64,000 nt of DNA, from NCBI GenBank assembly GCA_002842495.1, contig PHDB01000007.1, positions 35,598 through 99,597 on the forward strand, in the 5' to 3' direction. Within the stretch, counting starts at the first letter, position 1. Each line of letters begins with the position of its first letter. A model generated the notes under the pieces. That model saw only the letters and a program-made list of their open reading frames with translations. It was not told the DNA's origin and made no database searches. A program made the translations under genes and the position numbers. Positions 52,450 through 63,500 of this stretch are shown here, one piece after another. This DNA is from Bacteroidetes bacterium HGW-Bacteroidetes-6. Its GTDB lineage: Bacteria; Bacteroidota; Bacteroidia; Bacteroidales; DTU049.

Positions 52450-53775
52450 ATGAAAAGACTTTTATCCTTAATCGGCGCAGTTTTAATGACTGTCGGTTTA
52501 TTTCACTCAGAGCAGGCAATTGCCCAAACCCCTCAAAAAATGAGTTATCAAGCTGTTATTCGCAATGCCAGCAGCGTGCTTGTTACACAGCAAGCTGTAG
52601 GTGTCCGAATATCTATCTTACAAAACACTACCCCGGTTTATGTTGAGACTCAAACTGCTTCGACCAACATCAATGGTTTGCTTACTCTGGAAATTGGTAC
52701 AGGAACAACTACCGATGACTTTACTGCCATCGATTGGGCAAATGGGCCCTATTTCATTCAAATTGAAACCGATCCTTCTGGAGGAACTAACTATACTATT
52801 GTTGGAACCAGCCAATTAATGAGCGTTCCTTATGCTTTATATGCCGAAAACTCAGGAACTCCCGGCCCAATAGGCCCAATGGGACCTCAAGGACCTGCCG
52901 GAAATGATGGTTTAGACGGTGCTACTGGCCCGATGGGACCACAGGGACCTGCTGGAAATGATGGTTTAGACGGTGCTACTGGTCCGATGGGACCACAAGG
53001 ACCTGCCGGAAATGACGGTTTAGATGGAGCAACCGGACCTATGGGGCCACAAGGACCACAGGGACCTGCTGGTAATGATGGCTTGGACGGTGCAACAGGC
53101 CCAATGGGACCTCAAGGACCTGCTGGAAATGATGGTTTAGACGGTGCTACTGGACCGATGGGACCTCAAGGACCTCAAGGACCTGCCGGAAATGATGGTT
53201 TAGATGGAGCAACCGGACCTATGGGGCCACAAGGACCACAGGGACCTGCTGGTGCCACTGGAGCAACTGGTGCTACTGGACCACAGGGACCACAAGGTGA
53301 AACTGGACCTGCTGGCACTTATACAGCGGGATCAGGTATCGACATTACAGGTGGAGTTATCAGCGCAACTGGTTCTTCGACAATGCCAGAATATGCCTAT
53401 GCTTATATAGGCAACAGCAGTACATTAGGTGCACAAACGTTAACAGCAATGTTTCCTTCCGCAACCTATGTTAATGGAGTCGTGATGAACGGTTCTTCAA
53501 TAACACTGCATGCAAACAAAATGTACGAAGTAACAGTTGCCTTTTATATATACAACGCAACTGGAGGCCACACTTACAAAATGAAAGATGCTACAAACAG
53601 TACTTACCTGGGAACAGAAATTTATTTTGGACAAGGTGGTTCTGATATTTCTTACAACATGTCAACTACAAACTTTTTGTACAAGCCAACAACTGACGTT
53701 GAGTTAGTGCTTGAGAAAACACAAGGAACAGACGTAAACCTGATTGGTAAAATAGTTGTGAAAGAGATTAGATAA
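52450..53775 (+). CDS. Secreted collagen-like (Gly-X-Y triple-helix) protein with C-terminal globular head
   Basis: 441 residues. A signal peptide ends at AIAQ. A ~110-residue N-terminal domain ([17 protein letters not shown] to [11 protein letters not shown]) of a type common in Bacteroidota exoproteins precedes the collagen stretch. That stretch has 51 uninterrupted Gly-X-Y triplets (from GTPGPIGPM to GPA), built from near-identical 18- and 21-residue units. The last ~140 residues form a beta-rich domain ([32 protein letters not shown]), reminiscent of C1q/TNF-like trimerising heads. Bacterial collagens form trimeric stalks on cell surfaces or in matrices. There is no T9SS sorting domain; export is presumably by Sec, then unknown. 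A perfect palindromic terminator follows. Confidence 0.9.
   Translation: MKRLLSLIGAVLMTVGLFHSEQAIAQTPQKMSYQAVIRNASSVLVTQQAVGVRISILQNTTPVYVETQTASTNINGLLTLEIGTGTTTDDFTAIDWANGPYFIQIETDPSGGTNYTIVGTSQLMSVPYALYAENSGTPGPIGPMGPQGPAGNDGLDGATGPMGPQGPAGNDGLDGATGPMGPQGPAGNDGLDGATGPMGPQGPQGPAGNDGLDGATGPMGPQGPAGNDGLDGATGPMGPQGPQGPAGNDGLDGATGPMGPQGPQGPAGATGATGATGPQGPQGETGPAGTYTAGSGIDITGGVISATGSSTMPEYAYAYIGNSSTLGAQTLTAMFPSATYVNGVVMNGSSITLHANKMYEVTVAFYIYNATGGHTYKMKDATNSTYLGTEIYFGQGGSDISYNMSTTNFLYKPTTDVELVLEKTQGTDVNLIGKIVVKEIR
52855..53313 (+). repeat. Collagen Gly-X-Y coding repeat (54/63 bp units)
   Basis: 51 in-frame 9-bp triplet codons sets. Larger units encode [18 protein letters not shown] (54 bp), with some copies carrying one extra GPQ (63 bp). 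DNA is nearly identical between units with scattered silent changes, a pattern typical of slippage or unequal exchange. Confidence 0.95.
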
Positions 53776-53796
53776 AATAACGATCTTATGTATATG

Positions 53797-53827
53797 AAGG
53801 CTGTCTACTAGTAGACAGCCTTTTTTT
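53797..53827 (+). terminator. Terminator of the collagen-like operon
   Basis: A perfect 26 bp palindrome (AAGGCTGTCTAC and its complement around TAG/CTA) followed by seven T, 22 bp after the stop at 53775. No T run on the minus side. Confidence 0.93.
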
Positions 53828-53836
53828 ATGAACACA

Positions 53837-56800
53837 CTATCTCACCACCACTTTCTTCGTTAGTAACCATTTTTGAGTTCTGACAGAAACAAAATACACA
53901 CCATCAGCTAGCGAAGACACATCGATGCGGCGGCTATCGGCCAGCAGATTGTTGAATGTGGAAAAATAGACAACCTTCCCAAACATATCGGTCATTTCAA
54001 CTGTACCATCCGATTGGCGTGGAAGGTTGAAATCGAGCATAAATTCGTCATCGACCGGATTGGGGTATACTTTCAGCATGGGTTCGTCGGTAAAAGACAA
54101 CTCGTCGATGTCGTTGGTGAGACCAACAGTGAATTGCATAAATGTTTCTCCACCAAAATCGGAGCCAAAATTCACCAGATAAACATTGTTTGTGGCACTT
54201 TTAAATTTAATATAACCCGTTCCCTGAGCTGTATTTGCCCACCACTGTAAGCCATCTTCGCCTGTATCGATCAGGCGAAAATGATAGCAACCGGTTGTTA
54301 GGTTCATGGTGTCGCTATACGTAGTATTGGCTGTTAGTCCACTGCGCTCGAAAACTATATTGCCTTGGTCGTCGGAGACGGTGTAGCTGTTTTCGGAAGG
54401 GTTGTTGTTGGTTCTGAGCAAAATCACGAATTGAGATGGCATTACAGGAACATATTCGAACACCGATTTCCAGCTGTTGTTGGCGGCATATTGATCTGTA
54501 CCGCCATTCGGGTTGCCGATGCTAAATTCGAAAGATGAAGCACCATGAGCCCAGGCAAATGTATCAAGCTCAACAGTTTCGGTTTGAAGAAACGGAAGGT
54601 TTCCTATCCAATGATACACAGAAGGAGTGGAGCCACTTATTCCATAGTTGATATCCAGCGAAGTAAGCGGAGTGCTGCCATTATTTCTGATTATAATAAC
54701 AGGAGCAGAGCAGATAGGGTTGAGCCGCTTCCACATTTTGTTGGTTGTTGGTGCCAACACATTATCGATAGCTGCATCGAGGGTGAAATTTGGTGGACCA
54801 TAGGTTACCAGTTGGTCTTCGATCTGAAAATAATCCCAGCCACTGGTGTTCGTGTAGGGCTGCACATCGTGGTCGAGTTCTACACTATCGCCAGGCGTAA
54901 TAAAAGGCGTTAGCTCAAAATCGTAAGTCCACACTTCGGCCCCGGGACACCAGTTTGCGCGATCGTAAACCCATGTTCCTCCTTGCGGATAGAGCGGGTT
55001 GATATCGCAATTGTCGCGCCACACCAATTGAGCGAATTGCTGTGTGCTATCCACTTTAAAGTAATGATATTTGGCACAGAATTCAGCGCAATTCTGGGGC
55101 GAATCCATTCCATGACCAGTAATTCGCGATTTCCAACGCGCGGTTTGCGCATTTGCAGGAATTTTCACTTTCAGAGGAGTAAGTTTATTCTCAATGGGGT
55201 CCGACGAAATCCCATAGTTGAATCCACCGTTCCAAAGGTTTTGAATCGAAACCACATTGCGTGGTGGCGTTCCTTTAATCATCAGGAATTTCATGTCGAG
55301 CAACTCTTGCCAGTTTCCGGCGGCAAGCCGAACCGAATCGGCAAGCAATGTCCGGTAATCCGAAACATCAAATGTCCAGGTCCACCCATTTCCAAGACTA
55401 AGGCCATTTCCATAGGGAGTGATATACCGGGCAAGCTCGAAGCGGATTACCTGCGGGAAGTAGTTGTAGTAATCGTAGTACAATCCAAACAACGTTGAAT
55501 CGGGAGTGATAAATGTAGAATCAACCACAATACCTGCAGCATCATATTCGTAGCGGTAATATCCGGCAGGCCAAACCATAATTGTATCGGTAGGCTGCCC
55601 CGGATTACCAATGGAATCGGCATAAAAAATAATCTGAATCGGGTTGTTCATAACGGATTCGGCAACAAAGACCGAATCGGTATGAGCATTAAAAACACCT
55701 TGTTCAAAAATGATATCGGGACGCAATGTGGTTTCTGAAAAGCCCGAAATATAATCATCCGGATGCTTCAATGGATTCGATGCTCCAACAAGGCAGGAAG
55801 GAATACTGTTTCCATTGGCTAAATCGGTAACTGTGTTTCCATTGCCTTCGTTGAACGGAAAATACATAATTAATTTATCGTATTGCGGATGTGTTGCATC
55901 GATAGGTGCAAGATCGAAATCGGCTACTTCCTGAGCGGTAAGTTCTGTTTTAAATATGGCAAATTCATCTATTCGTCCTTCGTAGCTGTTTGATCCGCTC
56001 CAGTTTCCTTTTCCAATCCGGAAAGAAGCTATTTGATCAAAATCTCTTGTAAATCCCGTTCCACTATGCCACAATGAACCATTCAGATATATTTTCATGT
56101 TGCCGGTTATCGCATTTTTGGTAAAAGTCCATCGATTCCATTGTCCTTCGGTTTCGGCTGTTGTGGCTGTTTTATTAATCCGATCGTAACTTCCGGCATC
56201 GTTTCCGGCATCCCAATAAACACCCAGATTAGACCATGGAATATGGCCATTTATTACCCGGTTTCCTGCAGAATTTACACCTTCGAAACAGGTTCCATCC
56301 TGTGGTTGATAATCAGGATTACCATAAGCCATAAAAGAAACACTAAGCAGCGAATCGATGCTCAACAGCGAATCGGTTAGATGAACAGGGATGTAACCAC
56401 CACCACGAAAGTAAACACAACGATCATTGTCGTTGCGGAACAAACCAGATGTAAACCCGGCATTGGATGCAAACACATCATTATCGACACCAGAAAAAAG
56501 GTTTTCGTACGAAATCTCAACGACAAGATTGCTGACGCCATCCCAATTGAAAGCGTTGAGGAAAGCAATGTGGTTCCACCCGGAAACAGGAATAAAATTT
56601 TGACGAAAAACTTCAGTAAAACCAATCAGGCCAAGACTATCAGAATTGAGAGAATCTTTAGATGTATGTTTAATTCTAATAACCAGATTGTTGATATTAC
56701 TGCCGGCACTATTCAGATTAAGTCGCAACCCGGTAATGCTTCCGGTAGTCATTCCCGCACTTGACAGCTCCGATGCTCGCCAAAGATAGAAAGATCGTGA

Positions 56801-57268
56801 TACAGGATTTGAAGTTGCAAATGGTTGAGCTATATTGTTGGTTGCCGATCCGACTGCAAAAGTCAGCAGCGATGTAGTGTCATCGTTAACAGTGTAATAT
56901 TGCCAGCTTCCAGAATTAATGTATGTTGGAATATTTGAATACATAACACTGTCTACCGCATTAGCATTTACCAGAAACAGAGGCTGATGTACAACTGAAG
57001 AATCGGTGAGCCCTGTGTATTTGTACAAATAAGTATATGTGAGATAATCCCATTCGCCACAAGCAGGACTCTGTGCCGGATTGCACTTGAGAGTGTACTG
57101 CATCAGAATTTTCTCAAAACTTACAGTATCCGAAGGAAATTCGAACCAGGCATCTTGTGGAGAGCCAAAAGAAAAGGTTTGTAGTGTAATAGTATCGTTA
57201 GATTGTGATATAACAACACCGTTAAATAACACAAGCAACAACAGCAGAACAGATAGTTTTAGTCGCAT
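53837..57268 (-). CDS. Large T9SS protein with LamG-like and PNGase F-like domains
   Basis: 1143 residues from ATG 57268 (MRLKLSVLLLLLVLFNGVV signal). The early region (FEKILMQYTLKC, then CGEWDYLTYTYLYKY) resembles the first jelly-roll of peptide-N-glycosidase F-like proteins. A LamG/concanavalin-like domain follows at about 320-460 (MKIYLNGSLWHSG, YEGRIDEFAIF). A second region at about 590-840 has PNGase F-like landmarks (GNGWTWTFDVSDY, GHGMDSPQNCAEFC, YPQGGTWVYDRANWCPG). Next is a CARDB-like domain (PVIIIRNNGSTPLTSLD), and a T9SS sorting domain ends the protein (VYPNPVDDEFML, DMFGKVVYF). If active it would remove N-linked glycans from glycoproteins outside the cell; the catalytic acids cannot be confirmed without alignment. 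Confidence 0.82.
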   Translation of the reverse strand: MRLKLSVLLLLLVLFNGVVISQSNDTITLQTFSFGSPQDAWFEFPSDTVSFEKILMQYTLKCNPAQSPACGEWDYLTYTYLYKYTGLTDSSVVHQPLFLVNANAVDSVMYSNIPTYINSGSWQYYTVNDDTTSLLTFAVGSATNNIAQPFATSNPVSRSFYLWRASELSSAGMTTGSITGLRLNLNSAGSNINNLVIRIKHTSKDSLNSDSLGLIGFTEVFRQNFIPVSGWNHIAFLNAFNWDGVSNLVVEISYENLFSGVDNDVFASNAGFTSGLFRNDNDRCVYFRGGGYIPVHLTDSLLSIDSLLSVSFMAYGNPDYQPQDGTCFEGVNSAGNRVINGHIPWSNLGVYWDAGNDAGSYDRINKTATTAETEGQWNRWTFTKNAITGNMKIYLNGSLWHSGTGFTRDFDQIASFRIGKGNWSGSNSYEGRIDEFAIFKTELTAQEVADFDLAPIDATHPQYDKLIMYFPFNEGNGNTVTDLANGNSIPSCLVGASNPLKHPDDYISGFSETTLRPDIIFEQGVFNAHTDSVFVAESVMNNPIQIIFYADSIGNPGQPTDTIMVWPAGYYRYEYDAAGIVVDSTFITPDSTLFGLYYDYYNYFPQVIRFELARYITPYGNGLSLGNGWTWTFDVSDYRTLLADSVRLAAGNWQELLDMKFLMIKGTPPRNVVSIQNLWNGGFNYGISSDPIENKLTPLKVKIPANAQTARWKSRITGHGMDSPQNCAEFCAKYHYFKVDSTQQFAQLVWRDNCDINPLYPQGGTWVYDRANWCPGAEVWTYDFELTPFITPGDSVELDHDVQPYTNTSGWDYFQIEDQLVTYGPPNFTLDAAIDNVLAPTTNKMWKRLNPICSAPVIIIRNNGSTPLTSLDINYGISGSTPSVYHWIGNLPFLQTETVELDTFAWAHGASSFEFSIGNPNGGTDQYAANNSWKSVFEYVPVMPSQFVILLRTNNNPSENSYTVSDDQGNIVFERSGLTANTTYSDTMNLTTGCYHFRLIDTGEDGLQWWANTAQGTGYIKFKSATNNVYLVNFGSDFGGETFMQFTVGLTNDIDELSFTDEPMLKVYPNPVDDEFMLDFNLPRQSDGTVEMTDMFGKVVYFSTFNNLLADSRRIDVSSLADGVYFVSVRTQKWLLTKKVVVR

Positions 57269-57283
57269 AATAATTATTTTGGT

Positions 57284-57313
57284 CAAAAGTATTTAAATAA
57301 CCCGGTTGACAAA
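57284..57313 (-). promoter_or_regulatory. Promoter for the PNGase F-like gene (TTTG-N18-TACTTTTG)
   Basis: Minus strand -33 TTTG at 57310-57313 and exact -7 box TACTTTTG at 57284-57291, spaced 18 bp; 15 bp before the ATG at 57268, supporting that start. Confidence 0.55.
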
Positions 57314-57487
57314 AGGTCTGTATTGTCAGGTAATCAAAAAACCAAAGCGTGTTGTCAAATACCTCAACAACCAACACGGAGAATCTGATTTAATTTGGCG
57401 TTGAAAATTTTTTTACAAACATTAATGGTGCTATTTTATTTGTTTTCGTGTTAAGTATGCTCGTTAGTCTAATCATTCGGTAATTGC

Positions 57488-57519
57488 TTGTATATCCGGA
57501 TTAAGATTCTGTACTTTTA
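57488..57519 (+). promoter_or_regulatory. Promoter for the giant protease gene (TTG-N21-TACTTTTA)
   Basis: TTG at 57488-57490 and TACTTTTA at 57512-57519, spaced 21 bp; one mismatch in the last base of the -7 box; 28 bp upstream of the ATG at 57548. Confidence 0.45.
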
Positions 57520-57547
57520 CTGATTTTTACTTAAACAAATAAGGGTT

Positions 57548-60500
57548 ATGAGAAAGAGAAGTTTACTCATGAATGTTGCATTTGCAACATTTTTATTGTT
57601 TGCAGCAACTGGGATTAAGGCGCAGCAGAGTCGTTTTGGCACTCCAGCTTCAACCGAATTTCAATTGCCAGCAGTAATGAGTTCAGTAGATGTAACACCA
57701 ACCAACATCGACTGGAACATCATTGACGCCGAAGACGCTTTGGCCGAATCGCAACATCAGCCCGTGCGAGCAGGTTTTTCGTTACCGATAAATAAATCTA
57801 TCGAGAGCGACGGAACCTGGGAGCTGCTTCCCGACGGAAGAATGATGTGGCGTTTGAAAATTGAAACCAGCAATGCCGTTTCGGTAGGTGTTGTTTTCGA
57901 CATGTTTCATTTGCCCGAAGGCGCCGAACTATACATTTACAACGAAGACAAATCGTATGTGATTGGAGCTTTCACTTCCGAAAACAATAATCCGAACGAC
58001 GTTTTCAGTACACATCTTGTTCCGGGGAGTGTTGTAATAATTGAGTATATTGAAACACCGCTGGGTGGTTTTATGGGTGTTACGCCAACTCCTGTAATGA
58101 TTAATGGTCACGAGGTTGCTCAAAAGCCGAGTTTGAATGGATCGACAAGTTATCATCCAGAAGGAGTTCTCCATATCAGCGAAGTAATATATGCATACAA
58201 TGACAAAATAAATAACTCGATAAGCGCAACAAAAGCTTCGGGGTCTTGCGAGGTAAACATCAATTGTTCGCCCGAAGGCGACTTATGGCAAGACGAAAAA
58301 AGGGGTGTTGCACGAATTCTTTTTAAGGAAGGTGCGAGCTGGTATTATTGTTCTGGCACATTAGTTAACAACACTCTTCAAAACGGAACTCCATACTTCC
58401 TCACAGCATACCATTGTGGTGCTGTTGCATCAACCGCCGACCATAGTGTTTGGCAATTCTATTTCAACTACGAATATTCCGGATGCTCCAACACCGGAAC
58501 ACCCCCGAACAATATGATTACAGGCTGTACCAAAAGAGCTGAAGGGAATATAAATGGAGGAACCGATATGCAATTGGTTGAACTTAGTTCGACACCACCA
58601 TCTGCATGGAATGTATATTATAATGGCTGGGACAGATCGGGTTCTACAACAACTGGTGGAGTTGGAATACACCATCCGGCAGGAGATGTGAAAAAAATAT
58701 CGACCTTTACAGGAACTACCTCTAGCGCAACGTGGTGGGACGGAACCAACACAGGTGCCACCAATGGTCACTGGACTTTTCCTACATGGGCTGCAACGAC
58801 CAACGGTCATGGTGTTTCCGAGGGTGGCTCGTCAGGTTCTTCACTTTTCAATATGTCGGGGAGAGTCATCGGTACTCTTTCGGGTGGTTCATCCGATTGT
58901 TCCGGCACATGGACTGGCGATTTATATGGTAAATTCAGTATTCATTGGCAAAACGCTGTGAATGGAACTGGAAACGCTTATGAATTGAAGTATTGGCTCG
59001 ATCCTACTGGGACCAATCCAACAACTTTAGATGCTTTAGATCCGAATGCAGTTTCTGTAGCTCCAGTAGCCAATTTTTCAGGTGCTCCAACAACCATTCA
59101 AGCGGGGCAGTCTGTACAGTTTAGCGATTTGACCACCAACCTTCCACAATCATGGTCGTGGTCGTTTGCAGGGGGATTTCCTTCAACTTCTACTCTGAGA
59201 AATCCGATTGTCACCTATATAACTCCTGGAACATACTCTGTTACACTTACTGCTACAAACTCTTATGGTTCAGACGTTGAGACAAAAGTAAATTACATTA
59301 CTGTAACTCCTTATACTGCACCAACCAGCCCAGTTACCATTGGAACAGGAACAACAACCGCAGCCAATTTTCCGTACGGAGTTGCCAATAGCTATAAATT
59401 TGTAAGAAGTGCTTCCATATACACTCCTGCTGAAATTGGAGGAGCTTGTATTGTGAATTCTGTTGCATATTATCCGACTACAAGTCGCACGGATACGCGC
59501 AATATCAAAATTTACATGAAGCATACAAACGATGCCACTTTCACTACTGCAGTTACAGATAGCGCTATTGTTAGTGATGCAACACTTGTTTATGACGGAA
59601 CATTTGCCCCAACACCAGGAAATGCATGGTTCACTCATACGTTGCAGTCACAATTTCTGTACAATGGCTCTCAGAACCTTATGGTTATTGTGTTTACGGA
59701 TGGTACATCCAACAATGCTTCGAGCAATTGCAGATACACAGCAAAAACCAATGCACATATGCAGTGGTCAGGAAACACCGATCCAACAGCTGTTGGTACC
59801 ATAAACAGCAACAGACCAAACATTCGATTGGGAGTTAGTTCTTATGTTGCCCCTGTAGCTAATTTCGGTATTCTACCTACAATATTAAGTGAACAATTTG
59901 AAGATGGAATACTTCCTACTGGCTGGATTATCACAGATGCTGATGGAGATGGGAACAACTGGGAATTCGATAACAGTGGTTCTCTTACAACACATAGTGG
60001 AACTGGTGCTGCCACTTCTGCCTCATGGGCAACCAATCCATTAACCCCAGACAACTGGCTTATTGCACCAGCAGTTGATTTAAGTAATACTGTTCCAAGT
60101 TACAGCCTTCGTTATTACGTAATGGGTCAAGACCCAGCTTGGGAAGAAGAGCACTATGGAGTTTATGTATCTACTACGGGTACAGCTCCGGCTAATTTCA
60201 CCTTACTATCGGAAGAAACACTTCCAAACGGACACACCAATTACCTTGAGCGCACATTATCTCTTGATGCATATAAAGGAAATTCAACTGTATATGTTGC
60301 TTTCCGTCACTTCAATTCCACCGACTGGTATCAGTTAAACTTAGACGATGTTTCAATTTTTACATCAGTTCAACCAGCTCAGGTTTCTATTTTCGAAGGA
60401 GAAAGTGTTGATTTGATTGATTTATCGACAAATAATCCAACAGTATGGCAATGGAGCAACCCATCAGGAATCCCTACTACATCATATGTAAAAAATCCTT

Positions 60501-63500
60501 CCGTTCAATACAATGTTGCCGGATTGTACAACGTATCTCTTACAGCTGGAAACCCAGCCGGATCAAATTCAACAACAAAAACAAATTACGTTAACGTGGT
60601 TGGACGCGCTCCTATATCAAATTTCGAAGGTTCCGGAAACCTTAAAGACATTTATTTAAGACCCTTCATTCCAATTGGCGGAACTGTCAATTACCAAGAT
60701 TTAAGCACGCGTGTTCCTACAGCCTGGTCTTGGACTTTCAATGGTGGAATTCCTGCCACAAGCAATGTGCAAACGCCACCAACAATCACATATTCTTCGC
60801 CAGGTTTTTACACAACCAGTCAGTATGTATCAAATCTCCACGGAAACAATACTGGCACAGCAACTGACTATGTTGTTGTTGGCGGAACCGACACTTGCAC
60901 CAACATGCTTGCAACCGATGGCATCACCGTTTATGGATACACGAATGGATTACTGCCTGGTCATGCATCTGACGCATCTGGAAAAATATGGAAATATGCT
61001 GAGTATTACCAAAATGCCTATGCTGGAACTGTGACTGGAGTAGAATTTGGTTGCTACAAAGCTCAAGGCACTGGGAAAAATGTTACTTTCTATGTTTGGG
61101 ATGGTTCGACCGGAGTTCCCGGTACTGTTTTAGGATCTAAAACAGTTGCCATCACTTCATTTACAGAAAGTGCATGGAATTTCCAGGCCTTCGATGCTCC
61201 AATTGCTGTTACCGGCGATTTCTTTGTCGGTTACGAGCTTTCCTACGATGCAACACACAACTATACAACACACCAGTTTTGCACGTATATGACTGCTTTC
61301 AGAAACGAAAGTGTTGCTTCAACTGGTTATTTCAGCTACGGTGCAACAGCTCCAGGAACCTGGTATTCGTTTGAAGACGGCTTTGGACAAGCTGCTTCGA
61401 TTCTTCTTCATCCTGAATTTACGTATGATGTTACAGGACCTGTTGTTACAGCCTCAACAACACCCGGATGCGCAACTGGATCTGTTACACTAACATCAAC
61501 TGTATCGGCCAATCAGACATTCTATCTTCAAACAGGAGCTGGTGCTGCTGTAGCCAACTGGACAGGAAACACCAATGCTCATACATTCACTGGCCTGGCT
61601 AGTGGCGACTACAAAGGTTATACTGTTGAAGGAGTCACAACTTCTCCAACATCGAACACCGTTACTTTGACCAACGACCCAACATCTGTTGGCGGAACAC
61701 TTAGTGGACCAAATACCCAGATTTGCTTTGGAAGCAATACAGGAGTAATGACTGTTGCAGCTTACACTGGTGCCATTACCAAATGGCAGAAACGCGTGAG
61801 TGCTGGAAGCTGGGTCGATATTACCAATACAGCTGCCACCTATTCCGAAGTTCCCTCATCGGCTGGTACTTGGGATTACCGCGCAGAAGTTCAAAGCGGA
61901 TCGTGCTCGGTTGCATATTCGAACAACTTTACCATTGTTGTTGACCCAACTTCGGTTGGTGGTTCTGTTACTCCTGCTACTGCAAGCATTTGCCTTGGCT
62001 CACCAACTGGAACACTAACCCTTGGCGGAAACACTGGTACTGTTGTTAAATGGCAAAAAAGCAACAACGGTGGTTCTACCTGGACCGATATTGCAAACAC
62101 AGCTATCACATATAGCGAAACTCCATTAACTGCTGGAACATGGCTCTATCGCGCGGTAGTTCAAAGCGGTTCGTGTGCAACAGCCAATTCGGCGTCGGCT
62201 TCAATAACTGTTAATCCTGTTTCGGTGGGAGGTTCTGTTAGTGGTGGTGTTACTGAAATATGCCTTGGCTCTTCAACCGGAACACTTACACTCACCGGTT
62301 ACACAGGAACTATCACCAAATGGCAAAAAAGCAACAATGGAGGTTCTACCTGGACCGACATTGCGAACACAGCTGCAACATACAGCGAAACTCCTGGAAC
62401 AGCCGGGACTTGGCTTTACAGAGCTGTGGTTCAGAGCGGAGTTTGTTCAATATCTAATTCTTCATCGTACTCAATTACTGTTTATCCAGCTTCGGTTGGT
62501 GGTTCAGTTAACGGACCTAACACTGAAATCTGTCTCGGTTCATCAACCGGAACACTTACATTAAGTGGATACACAGGAACAATTACCAAATGGCAGAAAA
62601 GCAACAATGGTGGTTCTACTTGGACCGATATTGTCAACACCACTGCCACATACAGCGAAACACCTGGAACTGCTGGCACATGGCTTTACAGAGCTGTGGT
62701 TCAGAGTGGAGTTTGCTCAACATCCAACTCAGCTTCTTTCTCTGTTACAGTTGATCCAACTACTGTTGCTGGTTCTGTTAGTGGCTCAAGTCCGAATATT
62801 TGCCTCGGTTCTTCAACCGGAACACTTACATTGTCGGGATATACCGGGGCAATTGTAAAATGGCAGAAAAGCGACAATGGTGGTTCAACATGGACCGACA
62901 TTACAAACACTGCCGCAACCTACAGCGAAACACCTGGAACTGCAGGCACATGGCTTTACAGAGCAGTAGTTCAAAGCGGACTTTGCACCACACTCAATTC
63001 TGCATCTTATTCTATTGTTGTTGCTCCTGCATCTGTTGGAGGATCGGTTTCCGGAACCAACACTGAAATTTGTCTTGGTTCTTCAACCGGAACACTTACA
63101 TTAAGTGGATACACAGGAACAATCACCAAATGGCAGAAAAGCAACAATGGTGGTTCTACCTGGACCGACATTGCGAACACAGCTGCGACATACAGCGAAA
63201 CTCCTGGAACTGCTGGGACATGGCTTTACAGAGCTGTAGTTCAAAGTGGTGTTTGCTCAACTTCAAATTCAGCTTCTTTCTCCATTGTTGTTGATCCAGC
63301 ATCGGTTGGTGGAACTGTAAATGGAGCTACAGAAATCTGTCTTGGCTCATCAACCGGAACACTTACACTCACCGGTTACACAGGAACTATCACCAAATGG
63401 CAAAAAAGCAACAATGGTGGTTCTACTTGGACCGATATTACAAACACTGCCGCAACCTACAGCGAAACACCAGGAACTGCTGGAACATGGCTTTACAGGG

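Noticed and set aside
52855-53313. Short tandem repeats considered as a non-coding satellite
   Set aside because: They code for perfect Gly-X-Y triplets within a complete ORF.
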